A DNA stretch of 64,000 nucleotides from Semisulcospira habei (Eukaryota > Mollusca > Gastropoda > Semisulcospiridae), in NCBI GenBank assembly GCA_036245525.1, contig BTPG01000005.1:210909552-210973551 (forward strand), read 5' to 3'. The notes beneath the pieces were generated by a model. It was not told the origin of the DNA, searched no databases, and saw only the letters and a program-made list of their open reading frames with translations. The translations under genes were made by a program, and so were the position numbers. How positions within the stretch are numbered: the first letter of the stretch is position 1; each line of letters starts with the position of its first letter. This document shows, one piece after another, positions 45,140 to 53,781 of the stretch.

Positions 45140-46348
45140 ATGGCAGCGGGAGGATTTAATCATGAAGATTTTAAAATGGATGACATAAATGTCTCTGATA
45201 ATAGAGTAACAGATATGTCGAGTAATACTTCTTTTTTACAACAAGAACTTTTACAAAGTAAAGTTAACTCGTTTTATGATAGTGTTAATGAGCGTCCATA
45301 TCAAATAGATCCTAATCAGTTTGAATATGAAAAAGGACATTTATATTTAAAAACTATTGACAAAGGAAAAATACAATTGACTAACAAAAAAGACCCTACT
45401 AAGTTTAGAGCTTTAGGTACAATCAAAAAAGAAGGTGGTGTTGGTGCCTTGCGTCAACTTGGTGTTGGTGATAAAAGGTTGCCACCTCGAGTTGTTAGTG
45501 CTCTTCATGATGCGCAAACAAGGTTGCCAACAGGACAAGAAATTGATGTGGCACCAGTAACAAGCCTACCAGAAATAGCAAACACAGTAATACAAGAAAC
45601 ATCATTTACAGAAGGACAAATAAATGAGGAATTAAAAACAATTGGTGACTCTCCTTTGACAAAGAGGGAGTTAGCTGCGTTGGATAAAACACTGCAGACA
45701 ATAAGAGGTGAGCTTTTGAATAATGTAGCTAAACTGGGTGAACTTGATAATCATATTGAAAAAGAAAAAGAGAAACTGGCTACTGCAGACAATGGGAATT
45801 ATGACATTGAAATAAAAGAAAGAATACAACACAGATTAAAAGATTTGTATACAGAAAGATCAGCGCGACTAGAAGTGATTGAAAATGGAAAAGAAAAACT
45901 GAAAACACAGGTCAACAGAATTAGAGAAACTATTCAGAAAATACTTAATGAGGATACAACTTTGACTGAGAGATTAAAAACACTTTTCAGAGAGCAGGGT
46001 ATCACTATTGCAAGTTTAATTACTGCTCTTGGATTTATTATTAGTACTGTAGTGTTAGCTGTAACAGGTGGTGGTAGTAGTCCAGCACCTCCAGCTCCTC
46101 CAACTCCATCAGACCCAAAAGATTTACAGACTTGGGTAAGAAAACAGTTGTCTCACATATCAGACTTGCTTAAAAAATTAGCTGTAAAAGCAGCAGATGC
46201 TTTACCAGGTATTATAGGTAGTGTTGTCAGTTGGCTTATTAGTACTACAGCAAAGGTAGTAGGGTTTATGGCAGAGCATGTATGGATATTTTTGGTAACA
46301 GTAGGAGGGTTAATTATAGGATACTTAATGAAACAGGTAAAGAAGTAA
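45140..46348 (+). CDS. Conserved element protein with coiled coil and C-terminal membrane segments
   Basis: 402 residues. The N-terminal half is polar, with a DPTKFRALGTIKKEGG turn; a long charged helix with coiled-coil character spans about 170-285. It is followed by a hydrophobic segment (SLITALGFIISTVVLAVTGG, about 290-312), a Pro/Ala/Ser linker (PAPPAPPTPSDP) and a second amphipathic-to-hydrophobic region to the end (LPGIIGSVVSWLIS, then WIFLVTVGGLIIGYL). This order recurs in unnamed proteins beside Polinton genes in many invertebrates. A capsid-internal or membrane-active role is an inference. Its last 24 bp overlap the converging neighbour. Confidence 0.75.
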   Translation: MAAGGFNHEDFKMDDINVSDNRVTDMSSNTSFLQQELLQSKVNSFYDSVNERPYQIDPNQFEYEKGHLYLKTIDKGKIQLTNKKDPTKFRALGTIKKEGGVGALRQLGVGDKRLPPRVVSALHDAQTRLPTGQEIDVAPVTSLPEIANTVIQETSFTEGQINEELKTIGDSPLTKRELAALDKTLQTIRGELLNNVAKLGELDNHIEKEKEKLATADNGNYDIEIKERIQHRLKDLYTERSARLEVIENGKEKLKTQVNRIRETIQKILNEDTTLTERLKTLFREQGITIASLITALGFIISTVVLAVTGGGSSPAPPAPPTPSDPKDLQTWVRKQLSHISDLLKKLAVKAADALPGIIGSVVSWLISTTAKVVGFMAEHVWIFLVTVGGLIIGYLMKQVKK

Positions 46349-47617
46349 TATTCCTAATCCAGTAAGGCCTATTACCAATGCAGTTCTCTCTGACTCATGT
46401 GTGTTTTCTTGGCCTGTTACTGACTGTACTGGTGCTGGTTCAGGTGTCTGTGCCGATGCTTGGGCTGTTATTGACATTACTGGTTTTACTATCTGTTCAG
46501 GTGGTGGTGTTGATATTTGTGTTACTGGTGGTGTTACTGGTTGTATGTGAGAGGTTGTTGGACTCAAGTTTACAGATTGATTAAGTCCTAATTTCTGATT
46601 ACTCCCTGCAACAACTATTTCATTATTATAATTTGTTATTACTCCAATTTGTAGTTGAAGATCAGAAGGCAACATGTATAACCCAATGCCTACTACAAAG
46701 TCAACTTTTGATCTGGCATATCTGAGAACGTTTTGGTAACGTTGTATGCTAGATGGAAGATCAACAACTGAGTTAATAGAATCTTCTAAATTTGCTAAAA
46801 ACTGTTTTTGTGCTTCAAATTTACCACTTCCATTCAAAATGTTTGATTTTGTTAGTGATTGTGCTCCTAGTAAACACCAGACATATGTTCTGATAGACTC
46901 ATTGACGCGCTCGACTCCTGCTTGAGTAAACCCGTCAGATTTATCTAAAATAAATGTGGTCCACGCATTAGTCTGCTTCTGCTCTATTGATCCTAACCAG
47001 ACTTGTGATTTTGATGAGAATGAAGTGTAACCAGGGTAGTAATCTTGTGGGTATTGTCTGTGACTCATAGCATAATACAATGTTCCCATACCATTGTGAT
47101 CATCAAGTTTTTGTGTAAAGTCATACTTTGTACTGATGTTAAATTCATTACAGATCCGTTCAAATGCTTTCAAATCCATGGGATTGTTAAACTGATTAAA
47201 ACTGGATTCAGTTGGTAATGGTGTATGCAGTTCTGACAGTATTCTTCTAAGCTGGTAATAAACATGGAAATGATACACAGACTTAATCAGTTTGTTTGAG
47301 TGATTCAAATGGTCTGTAAATGAAACACCACAGCCTGTAGTTGAACACAGTATTGCAAAGTTGAGTTGGTTTTGAAACATCTGTAGTGGGCTTGAAGACC
47401 ACTTTCTTGCAGTTGAGTCATCTGTTATTGGAGGGTTTAGGTAATGATCAAAAGGGTTGGGTACTTTGACTTGAAATAAATCTTGTTCAGACACAGCTAT
47501 ATCAAGCTGATTTAACTGAATTATTTTCTGTTCATAAGTAGGTGCAACATTATATGTGGCATTCACATTGAATTGAAATGCGTTTGTAGTGGTAATGGTT
47601 GGTGATTTAAATTCCAT
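46325..47617 (-). CDS. Conserved element protein, unknown function, C-terminal membrane anchor
   Basis: 430 residues from the ATG at 47617. A large folded N-terminal region includes the stretch FQNQLNFAILCSTTGCGVSF near 82-101, which I recognise as recurring in adintovirus-like elements, and an SSKSQVWLGS stretch. Then a Pro/Thr/Gln-rich linker (about 345-405) and one C-terminal hydrophobic segment (ALVIGLTGLGILLLYLF). The layout suggests a surface or virion protein displayed on a stalk and anchored in a membrane; that is inference. Its start lies 26 bp from the penton-like gene, which runs the other way, so the promoters are shared or back to back. Confidence 0.72.
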   Translation of the reverse strand: MEFKSPTITTTNAFQFNVNATYNVAPTYEQKIIQLNQLDIAVSEQDLFQVKVPNPFDHYLNPPITDDSTARKWSSSPLQMFQNQLNFAILCSTTGCGVSFTDHLNHSNKLIKSVYHFHVYYQLRRILSELHTPLPTESSFNQFNNPMDLKAFERICNEFNISTKYDFTQKLDDHNGMGTLYYAMSHRQYPQDYYPGYTSFSSKSQVWLGSIEQKQTNAWTTFILDKSDGFTQAGVERVNESIRTYVWCLLGAQSLTKSNILNGSGKFEAQKQFLANLEDSINSVVDLPSSIQRYQNVLRYARSKVDFVVGIGLYMLPSDLQLQIGVITNYNNEIVVAGSNQKLGLNQSVNLSPTTSHIQPVTPPVTQISTPPPEQIVKPVMSITAQASAQTPEPAPVQSVTGQENTHESERTALVIGLTGLGILLLYLFH

Positions 47618-47643
47618 CCTTTTTTTTTTATGTGATAATAAAA

Positions 47644-48385
47644 ATGTTTATAACCTTAACAAATATTGACACAAGCAAACCAATGTGGCTAACTAATGGG
47701 ATTGATAATCGTGATGGTAGCAAGGCTGTAGCTATCCATGAAATGTTTTATACAGTAAAGTGGTTTAATGTAACGGATAATACAAGTTTTTTATATAAGT
47801 TATCTTAATGCTGGTAATAGTGGCTTGGACACTAATACACACTTTATACCATCTGGGTATTATGACTTTTGTACTTTAGCTACATGGTTTCAAAATAATT
47901 TAAAAATTAAAGCAACTTTAAATCAGGCTAACTTGTTTGTTGAATTAGAAATTCCTACAGGCACTATACCTTTATTTTCAACTGAACTTGCATATTTACT
48001 TGGTTTAATAGACAGAAATACAATGCCTGTAAATTGGGTAATGGGTTTTACAGATAATGGTACTAGTGGATGGTATTATACACCAGATGTAACTAAAATA
48101 ACTGGAACATATCCTGTTCATTTGTCAGTACACACATTTCTAAATGTTCATTTGAAAGAACTAAACACGACTGAAAATGTACACAATGGAAAACCATCAA
48201 CTTTGTTGAGATGCTTACCAACTGGAACTGCACCCTATTGTGAAATTGTGGTTGTTAGATTTCCTAATTTACAGTTTAAGAAATTAGGTTCTAGTTTCTT
48301 TGAGTCACTGAGTATATCTGTAACTAATCAGAATGGTAAACCAGTTGTGATGCATGATTTTAGTGTTGTGTTAGAAATTAAATAA
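47644..48385 (+). pseudogene. mCP: Penton-like minor capsid protein with a one-base frame break
   Basis: Occupies capsid vertices. The first 54 codons (47644-47808) are in one frame, ending at a TAA at 47806-47808. The remaining single-jelly-roll body is in the +1 frame, open from 47774 to 48385. The body has an SGYYDF turn, HLSVHTFLNVHLKE near the middle, a LLRCLP stretch, and a C-terminal ISVTNQNGKPV followed by a LEIK beta strand, the usual order in Polinton pentons. Both halves look conserved, so the break (between 47774 and 47808, near a six-T run at 47787-47792) is either a single mutation, a sequencing error or a programmed shift. The start is preceded by GATAATAAAA. Confidence 0.75.
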
Positions 48386-48407
48386 TTTTATTTTTGTTTA
48401 TAAAAAA

Positions 48408-49274
48408 ATGAGTGGTCTTGGTCCAAAGCCTAGAATCATACCAGTTGCATGTCCAGTAACAGAGTTGAAAGATTTGGCAGACGTACAGGATTTTGAGAAG
48501 GAAGGGGAAATTGGAGAAATATATGGTTTTGAACTTGATTCCTATGGCATGTACAAGAGGAAAGTAATTGTTGACATAAAAGATGGTGAAAAACAGATTC
48601 CTAAACTTGGTCAGCTTCGTGATGTTACTGTACCTACTCCACCTGTAAATAATGCGCCTTACAACTTAATACATGTGGGTACTAAATGGGTTGTTTCACC
48701 TGTACCGGCACCACCACCCACAATTGACTGGGACATAAAGATTGAATTTATTAGTCCTTATGTATACACTGATGATGAAGGCGCCTTAGTGTTTAGGAAG
48801 GTTGTTAATTCTGGGCCGCTTATTGTAAGCCTTGTTCCAAGTTTTGCCCTAGACAACAATAGCAGAGAAAAACTGAAAGTTGAAAATTATGAGAAACGAA
48901 GATATCTTCTTACAACTAGAAAGGGTAGATCAGATACTTCTGTTGTGTTTATGCCAGCAAGCTTAGTCGTGGCTAGAGAAGCGACAATAGTATTTGAAAT
49001 TATCATGAAATCTGTTGCTACTGCTAAAGAGGCTCAAATTGCACAAGGAATTAAACTTACATGGAATGAAACAGTAACAGAATCATCAAAGGTCTTTATT
49101 GCCATTACAAAAAATAATGATGTTATTAATGTTTCAAGCAGTATTCCCACTGTCAAGGTGGTGGTTGACAAAACAACTTTTGTTCGTCTAACTTACATAA
49201 ACCTTGAACACATTGATCTTGTTGCATTTTATTATGCTAGTAAATTGTATACTTTTGAAGAGTTCCAAATGTAA
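48408..49274 (+). CDS. Element ORF, unknown beta-rich protein
   Basis: 288 residues from the ATG at 48408, directly after TAAAAAA. N-terminal IIPVACPVTEL segment; a Val/Pro-rich part with PTPPVNNAPYN and a PAPPPTIDWD stretch near 105-115; then alternating hydrophobic and charged residues suggesting beta structure. No membrane segment or known motif. It lies between the penton-like gene and the last gene on the same strand, so a structural (fibre or cement-like) role is a reasonable guess only. Confidence 0.7.
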   Translation: MSGLGPKPRIIPVACPVTELKDLADVQDFEKEGEIGEIYGFELDSYGMYKRKVIVDIKDGEKQIPKLGQLRDVTVPTPPVNNAPYNLIHVGTKWVVSPVPAPPPTIDWDIKIEFISPYVYTDDEGALVFRKVVNSGPLIVSLVPSFALDNNSREKLKVENYEKRRYLLTTRKGRSDTSVVFMPASLVVAREATIVFEIIMKSVATAKEAQIAQGIKLTWNETVTESSKVFIAITKNNDVINVSSSIPTVKVVVDKTTFVRLTYINLEHIDLVAFYYASKLYTFEEFQM

Positions 49275-49305
49275 TTGCTGATTAAAAAAATATTTGTCAT
49301 AAAAA

Positions 49306-49932
49306 ATGGTGAACTTGTATCCACAAATACCACCTGAGCCTATTGAGCGTGATAAAACATTAAAGGCAGATTCATTTCGTTTAATGAATATTACAGAAGC
49401 GTTGAAGTATTTGGAAGAAGAACAAGCAAAATACTCGAGGTGTAAACGCCGTTACAATACGGTTTTCAATTCTGTACACAACACATCAATGGCCATGGGG
49501 GTGGTTTCAGCCGGATTATCTGTAGGAGGTATAACTCTTTTTGCAACGGGGGTGGGAAGTGTTATAGGAATTGCTGTTGAAGGTATTGGTCTTGTCACAA
49601 GTCTAGCATGCTTTGGTATGGAAGCTATTAACAAAAGATTTTATATGAAGTTGCAGAAGCATGAAGCATTAAGTACGCTCGCAGCAGCTAAGCTGACGAG
49701 TATGAAACTTATTATTAGTAAGGCTTTGGAAAATAATGAAATTGACGATAACGAATTTAAAAGAGTCCAGGATGATTTAGCAAATTACAAGCAACAGAAG
49801 TCTGAAATACAGAATAAGATGCGTAGTCAACCCGCGAATGTTGAAGAGCTAAAGCAATCTTTTTTAGAGGAAGGAAAGAAAATAGGCGTAGAAGAAACTA
49901 TGAAAAAAGTTTACGGACTGTTAGGCAAGTAA
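49306..49932 (+). CDS. Conserved element membrane protein
   Basis: 208 residues from the ATG at 49306, after ATAAAA. N-terminal PQIPPEPIERDKTLKADSFR, a charged helix (30-55), then a glycine-rich hydrophobic region of two spans (VVSAGLSVGGITLFATGVGS and IGIAVEGIGLVTSLACFGM, about 66-107), then a long charged C-terminal helix (about 108-208). This plan, with a Gly-rich hairpin followed by a KHEALSTLAAAKL-type helix, recurs in unnamed invertebrate predictions that I associate with these elements. Role unknown; membrane insertion during entry or assembly is a hypothesis. Confidence 0.72.
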   Translation: MVNLYPQIPPEPIERDKTLKADSFRLMNITEALKYLEEEQAKYSRCKRRYNTVFNSVHNTSMAMGVVSAGLSVGGITLFATGVGSVIGIAVEGIGLVTSLACFGMEAINKRFYMKLQKHEALSTLAAAKLTSMKLIISKALENNEIDDNEFKRVQDDLANYKQQKSEIQNKMRSQPANVEELKQSFLEEGKKIGVEETMKKVYGLLGK

Positions 49933-51070
49933 AGATCAGTTTTGGTAATCATTCATTAATTCTGAAATACTCTTCACAAAGAGATGTCATGCCTTTCACG
50001 TCTGCCCATCTAACACCATCTGCCCCACCACCAAACTACTATTGAGAAAAAAAAAGTTTTCTTGTTGACCTTGTAACTTGAGAAATCTGTCTGAGTGTCT
50101 TATTGACTAGGGTCAAGAACTTACAAGATCTTATGTTAAGACACTTATAAGAACTTGTTTTAAGTCACTTATAATTACTTACGCCAACTAACTTCAAAGG
50201 TACTTACAAAGTTACTTGCTGGTTTATAAATTACCTTATTAAGTACTTGTAATTTACTTAGAAACATCTAGACAGTAACATAGACAGTAACTTGATAATT
50301 TTACCCATGACTTGAATACCAGAAAATAATCTAGACTCAGTAACAACATGGGAGAGAATTTGCTCTGTTCAGTATCAGCATAAGAAATAATAACAGATTA
50401 TTTCCCTTTGTTCAGTAAAAGGGAAGGAATCACCACCTGTTCAGTAACAAAATTTTAGATTACTTCCCTTTGTTGAATATAAGTTTATACAAGGGAAGTA
50501 ATTTTGAGAAAATTTTGGTAAGACAAAAAGTTACTTCCCTTGCTTTATTAAATGATGTTTTAATTTTTGACTAAAATATATATATTTTTTCATAAAAAAT
50601 AAAAGGCAAGATGTGTCAATAATTATGATAGATAATAGTATAAAGATGTTATTATTTGATTTTTGTTTAAAAATGTGTGATTATTGTTGTCTTTTAATAC
50701 AAATATAATTTTTTTGGTATTACTTTTTTGCTTCACCAACTTAATTATTTTAGGAGAATGTAGGGTTATATAAATGAAAATGTTTCTATTCATTGTGGGT
50801 CCGTGAGTGGTCCAGTGGCCTAGGAAACAAACAAGGGAGTTATTTGTGCACAAAAACCCGGGTTGTAACTCCCTTGCTTGTTCTAAACACCTCTGGGACA
50901 GCCGAGTCTTGGTAGATTCCCGTCTGGGGTGGGCGGAACAAACCAAAACCTAGGCCACACCAAAAGCTCTCACAGGGAAGGCGAATTGTGCACTTGAACC
51001 TGGGTTATAGCTGACTCTGTGAGAGCAACTGGAAAAAGACCAGGAGCGGACTTTTACCATTTTTTGGTTC
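49933..51070. other. Non-coding right arm of the element
   Basis: A/T-rich, no supported gene. It contains spaced ACTTATAA-like words (50140-50260), and repeated TTACTTCCCTTTGTT with inverted AAGGGAAGTAAT copies at about 50398-50545. A region at 50800-51040 has tRNA-promoter-like fragments (GTGGTCCAGTGGCCTAGG and two CCGGGTTGTAACTC or CCTGGGTTATAGCT pieces), possibly SINE remnants. Confidence 0.55.
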
Positions 51071-51077
51071 CAGTGTC

Positions 51078-51242
51078 ATTGACCTCGTGACCTTTGACCT
51101 TGACCCGTGACCTTGACCCATGACCTTGACCGTTGACCTTTGACCTTGACCTTGGTGACCTTGATCCATGACCTTGACCCATGACCTTGACCTTGACCTT
51201 TGATCTTGACCTTGACCTTGGTTTTAACCCTTGACCTGTGAC
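51078..51242. repeat. TGACCTTGACC tandem array
   Basis: 5-12 bp variant units (TGACCTTGACC, TGACCTTTGACC, TGACCCATGACC) fill 165 bp up to the right terminal repeat. About nine exact TGACCTTGA occurrences by eye. Confidence 0.85.
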
Positions 51243-51717
51243 CTTTTGACTTGCCTGAGACAACTACAGAGATAAGTTGTTGTTTTTTCGAGTCTAAGTC
51301 TTTGTTTTCTACAGTATTGATATCGTTTAGAAGAAGTAATTCGTCTTGATTCATTTTATAATGTAATATAATAATTTTGCTTAAAAAAGTCAATGACAGC
51401 ATTAATAATTTAGGTTGGGTGGGGTATCTGCCTTAATACTCGCGGGTTGGTAGCTGATCAAAAAACGTAGCTTGAATGATTTCTGAAGTGGAACTAAAAT
51501 GGATAGGAGAGATAGATAATATGAGACTTCCAAAATAATAGATTCAATAGAGTCGCATCCGTCATGCTCATCATTTTTTTAAAATTAAAGGGTTGATTCG
51601 GAAATAATGAGGGTGTAATGGGATAACTGAATTTTGATATTTAAAAATAGCGTAAATTAATGACGGATGCGGCTTTATTGAATCTATTGGTTTGGAAGTC
51701 TCATATTATCTATCTCT
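51243..51717 (-). repeat. Right terminal inverted repeat
   Basis: Inverted partner of 35593-36070. It carries a duplicate of the first gene's beginning (leftward from about 51354), which then runs into the TGACCTTGACC array. Confidence 0.9.
51508..51717. repeat. 210-bp foldback at the right terminus
   Basis: Inner arm 51508-51565 and outer arm 51660-51717. The loop is in the same relative orientation as at the left end, so the two ends are true inverted copies rather than flip/flop isomers. Confidence 0.85.
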
Positions 51718-51722
51718 GCTTC
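51718..51722. other. Target-site duplication, right copy
   Basis: GCTTC immediately after the right terminus. Removing the element and one copy leaves a continuous host sequence, CAGCTGCTTCAGTC. Confidence 0.75.
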
Positions 51723-51749
51723 AGTCATTGTGCGACCTCCCTCAACACG

Positions 51750-51960
51750 TTCTACCGCAGGACTGAAATCCCCAAGTTTTGATGTTGCCGTCTGAAGGAC
51801 TGTATTACAATTCTAGAGACAGATCCAGCATGATAGTTCGAGGGTGGTGCCAGAATGGCTTGGCGCCCATGGGCGCCAAGTCATTCTGGCACCACCCTCG
51901 AACTATCATGCTCGATCCATGTCTTGCTGTGGTGTGTCGGGGCTGAATGAGTTAACCCAT
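51750..51960. mobile_element. GGCGCC-type MITE beside the Polinton
   Basis: CTACCGCAGGACTGAAATCC shoulder, near-perfect stem at about 51828-51917, right end GGGGCTGAATGAGTTAA. Confidence 0.65.
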
Positions 51961-52394
51961 TTAACCCCTCGACCTACTACCTACGTGCCAGTTCCATGAG
52001 GTGGTTGACCATGATAATTCAAGGGTAGTGCTGCAGAAAGAAATATTGAATGCTGAGACTTTTTTTGTTGTTCAAAATCTGAACCATAGAAAGATTGTAC
52101 GCCTAAGATGTTGAAGTTTCATAAAACACACGTTCCTTTTTGTTGTTGTTGTTGCAGATTTCAGGTTTGGATCTGTACAGCCGACACTGATTTCATTGAA
52201 AACGAGAGCAGACTAACAATGACACGCCGCTCTGTGATGACAAAAGACAACCCGTTTGTTGTGAAACGCCAGGTTTTGATTGTAATACGATGTAAAAAAA
52301 AAAAAATCTTTCTTGTCGCAAACATAGGATTTACTGTCATTTGCCTTTCTGGAGTGAATAGCGTAGCGCAGCTCCCACCGAGTTAAGATAAGTC

Positions 52395-52640
52395 CTCCTC
52401 CCGACTTCGGCCGCAGTTGGCCCGCGCATGGCTGCGCGCAGACCAACTGCAGCCTACGTCGGCCCAAGGACCCTTTGCTTACTTTCCCTGTAATGCGTGT
52501 AATTTTTAAAACCTTTTCATCCTGATACACTATCGCGTGAAATAAATTTGACTGTGATAGTTCAAGGGTGGTGTCAGAATAGCTTGGCGCCTCAGGCGCC
52601 AAGCTATTCTGGCACCACCCTTGAACTAAAATGGTTGATC
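52395..52640. repeat. Palindromes: ATCGGGCC-like and GGCGCC-type
   Basis: An imperfect GTTGGCCCGCGC/GCGCGCAGACCAACTGC hairpin at 52395-52480, then a GGCGCC-type stem at about 52555-52632. Confidence 0.55.
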
Positions 52641-52739
52641 GATCGCCTAATCTATAATGTAGCTTTCATAGGACAACAAGCAATTGAATTTAAAAAAAAA
52701 AAAAATCAGCCGCAGGATACAATGGCGGTTTAAAGGAAA

Positions 52740-53170
52740 AGACGTCAAACGTGGCTTATGAGGATCTATGCATCCTGCAGATGAAATAAATACGACGTCT
52801 TTGGGATTGACACCCGAAAATCCTAGCACTTGTATAATAATAATAATAATAATATAGCGCTTTTCTATAGCGTCCTTCCCCACTTACGCATCTGAAAGTG
52901 TCGCTGAATGCTGCTTGACGGATGATGCAAGCGAATCCCCACAAAGGGAGATTACTCTGTAGTGATCTCCGTAAGGGGACGCAACCTTTTGATGATTCCC
53001 AGGATGACAGTTGAGAGGACAGGCGGGACTGAGCCACAGAGTGTCACTCTATACGATGATTCTGCAGAACTGATTGTATATTCTATCCGATCACAAGTGT
53101 CATAGATCCTCATGAGCCCCCGCATTTGCGGGGGCTCATGGGGATCTATGGCTCTTGTTCGCATTATTTA
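52740..53170. repeat. LINE/SINE-type tail fragment and CATAGATCC-type hairpin
   Basis: An (ATA)n tract with ATAGCGCTTTTCTATAGCG at 52830-52880 resembles the ATT-tailed element ends elsewhere. A CATAGATCCTCATGAGCCCC hairpin lies at about 53098-53158. Confidence 0.5.
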
Positions 53171-53454
53171 CGTCTTTGCTTCTTACACTCCGCAGGTCAA
53201 TGGAGTTTGATGTGTCAGTACCAAGCATGACCAATCATGAGATGAGTGCTGTGCGGCGCTTTGTACGGAAATAAATACTAATATCGGAAAATACTAAAAT
53301 GCAGAAAGATTCACACGCGAACGACTGTCACTGTCCCCTCGCAGCCTGCCAGTAACCCAAATCATGCATGAGACTAAAAGCTTCCAATTTGTACGCTGCC
53401 ACATTGCAAGCTACATTATAGTACTTACAGATAAGGATATAGACCAATGGCTTT

Positions 53455-53525
53455 AGTTCAAGGGTGGTGCCTAGAGGCGCCAAGCTATTCTGGCACTACC
53501 CTTGAACTATTTTAGTCAAACTTAG
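53455..53525. mobile_element. Short GGCGCC-type hairpin
   Basis: TTCAAGGGTGGTGCC arm against CTGGCACTACCCTTGAAC with a deleted apex. Confidence 0.5.
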
Positions 53526-53781
53526 TTCATACACTGGGTTAGAGGTGTGTAAACAAAACATTTCCGCAACTGTCTAAATAAACGCATGTAAGCTCATGTT
53601 GTACTTATTTGGAGTGAGGGATAGGCGAGGGGGGGGGGGGGGGATGTAAATGTTTGCACCGCACATCACAAGATACTAAATAGTGATTGTCACTGCACTG
53701 GGGAGCTAAAATCGTTTAGTTGCCAATGTTTGGAGGTGTCCGCTGAGGTAACGCAAGTTTTGGTAGAGTTATTGTCCGAGT

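Larger units (their letters stand above)
36840..49310. promoter_or_regulatory. A-rich leader immediately before element start codons
   Basis: Most element genes have a short A-rich run, often TAAAAAA or ATAAAA, directly before the ATG: plus strand at 36863, 37102, 37520, 47644, 48408, 49306; minus strand at 42671, 43160, 45099, 47617. Host genes here do not show it. It may be a promoter/5'-end element as in some large DNA viruses, or simply A/T bias. Confidence 0.45.
35593..51717. mobile_element. Maverick/Polinton element (adintovirus-like), about 16.1 kb
   Basis: Bounded by inverted termini 35593-36070 and 51243-51717 and flanked by GCTTC on both sides (35588-35592 and 51718-51722), or six bases if the ambiguous edge base is counted, as Polintons give 6-bp duplications. 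It encodes integrase, protein-primed PolB, packaging ATPase, and major and minor capsid proteins, the defining set of the group. Gene blocks: integrase and small ORFs rightward; PolB, small ORF, ATPase and MCP leftward; structural genes alternating, then rightward. It is much more A/T-rich than the flanking DNA. Most ORFs are intact. An 828-bp run of unknown bases (40037-40864) interrupts PolB. Confidence 0.93.

Noticed and set aside
50623..50946. 107-residue ORF in the right arm of the Polinton
   Set aside because: Starts in a repeat-like, tRNA-promoter-like stretch and turns into A/T-driven Asn/Lys/Ile sequence; likely chance.
35593..51717. Contaminating virus contig joined to the assembly
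   Set aside because: Matching host bases flank both termini (GCTTC duplication), as expected for genuine integration; only read evidence could overturn this.
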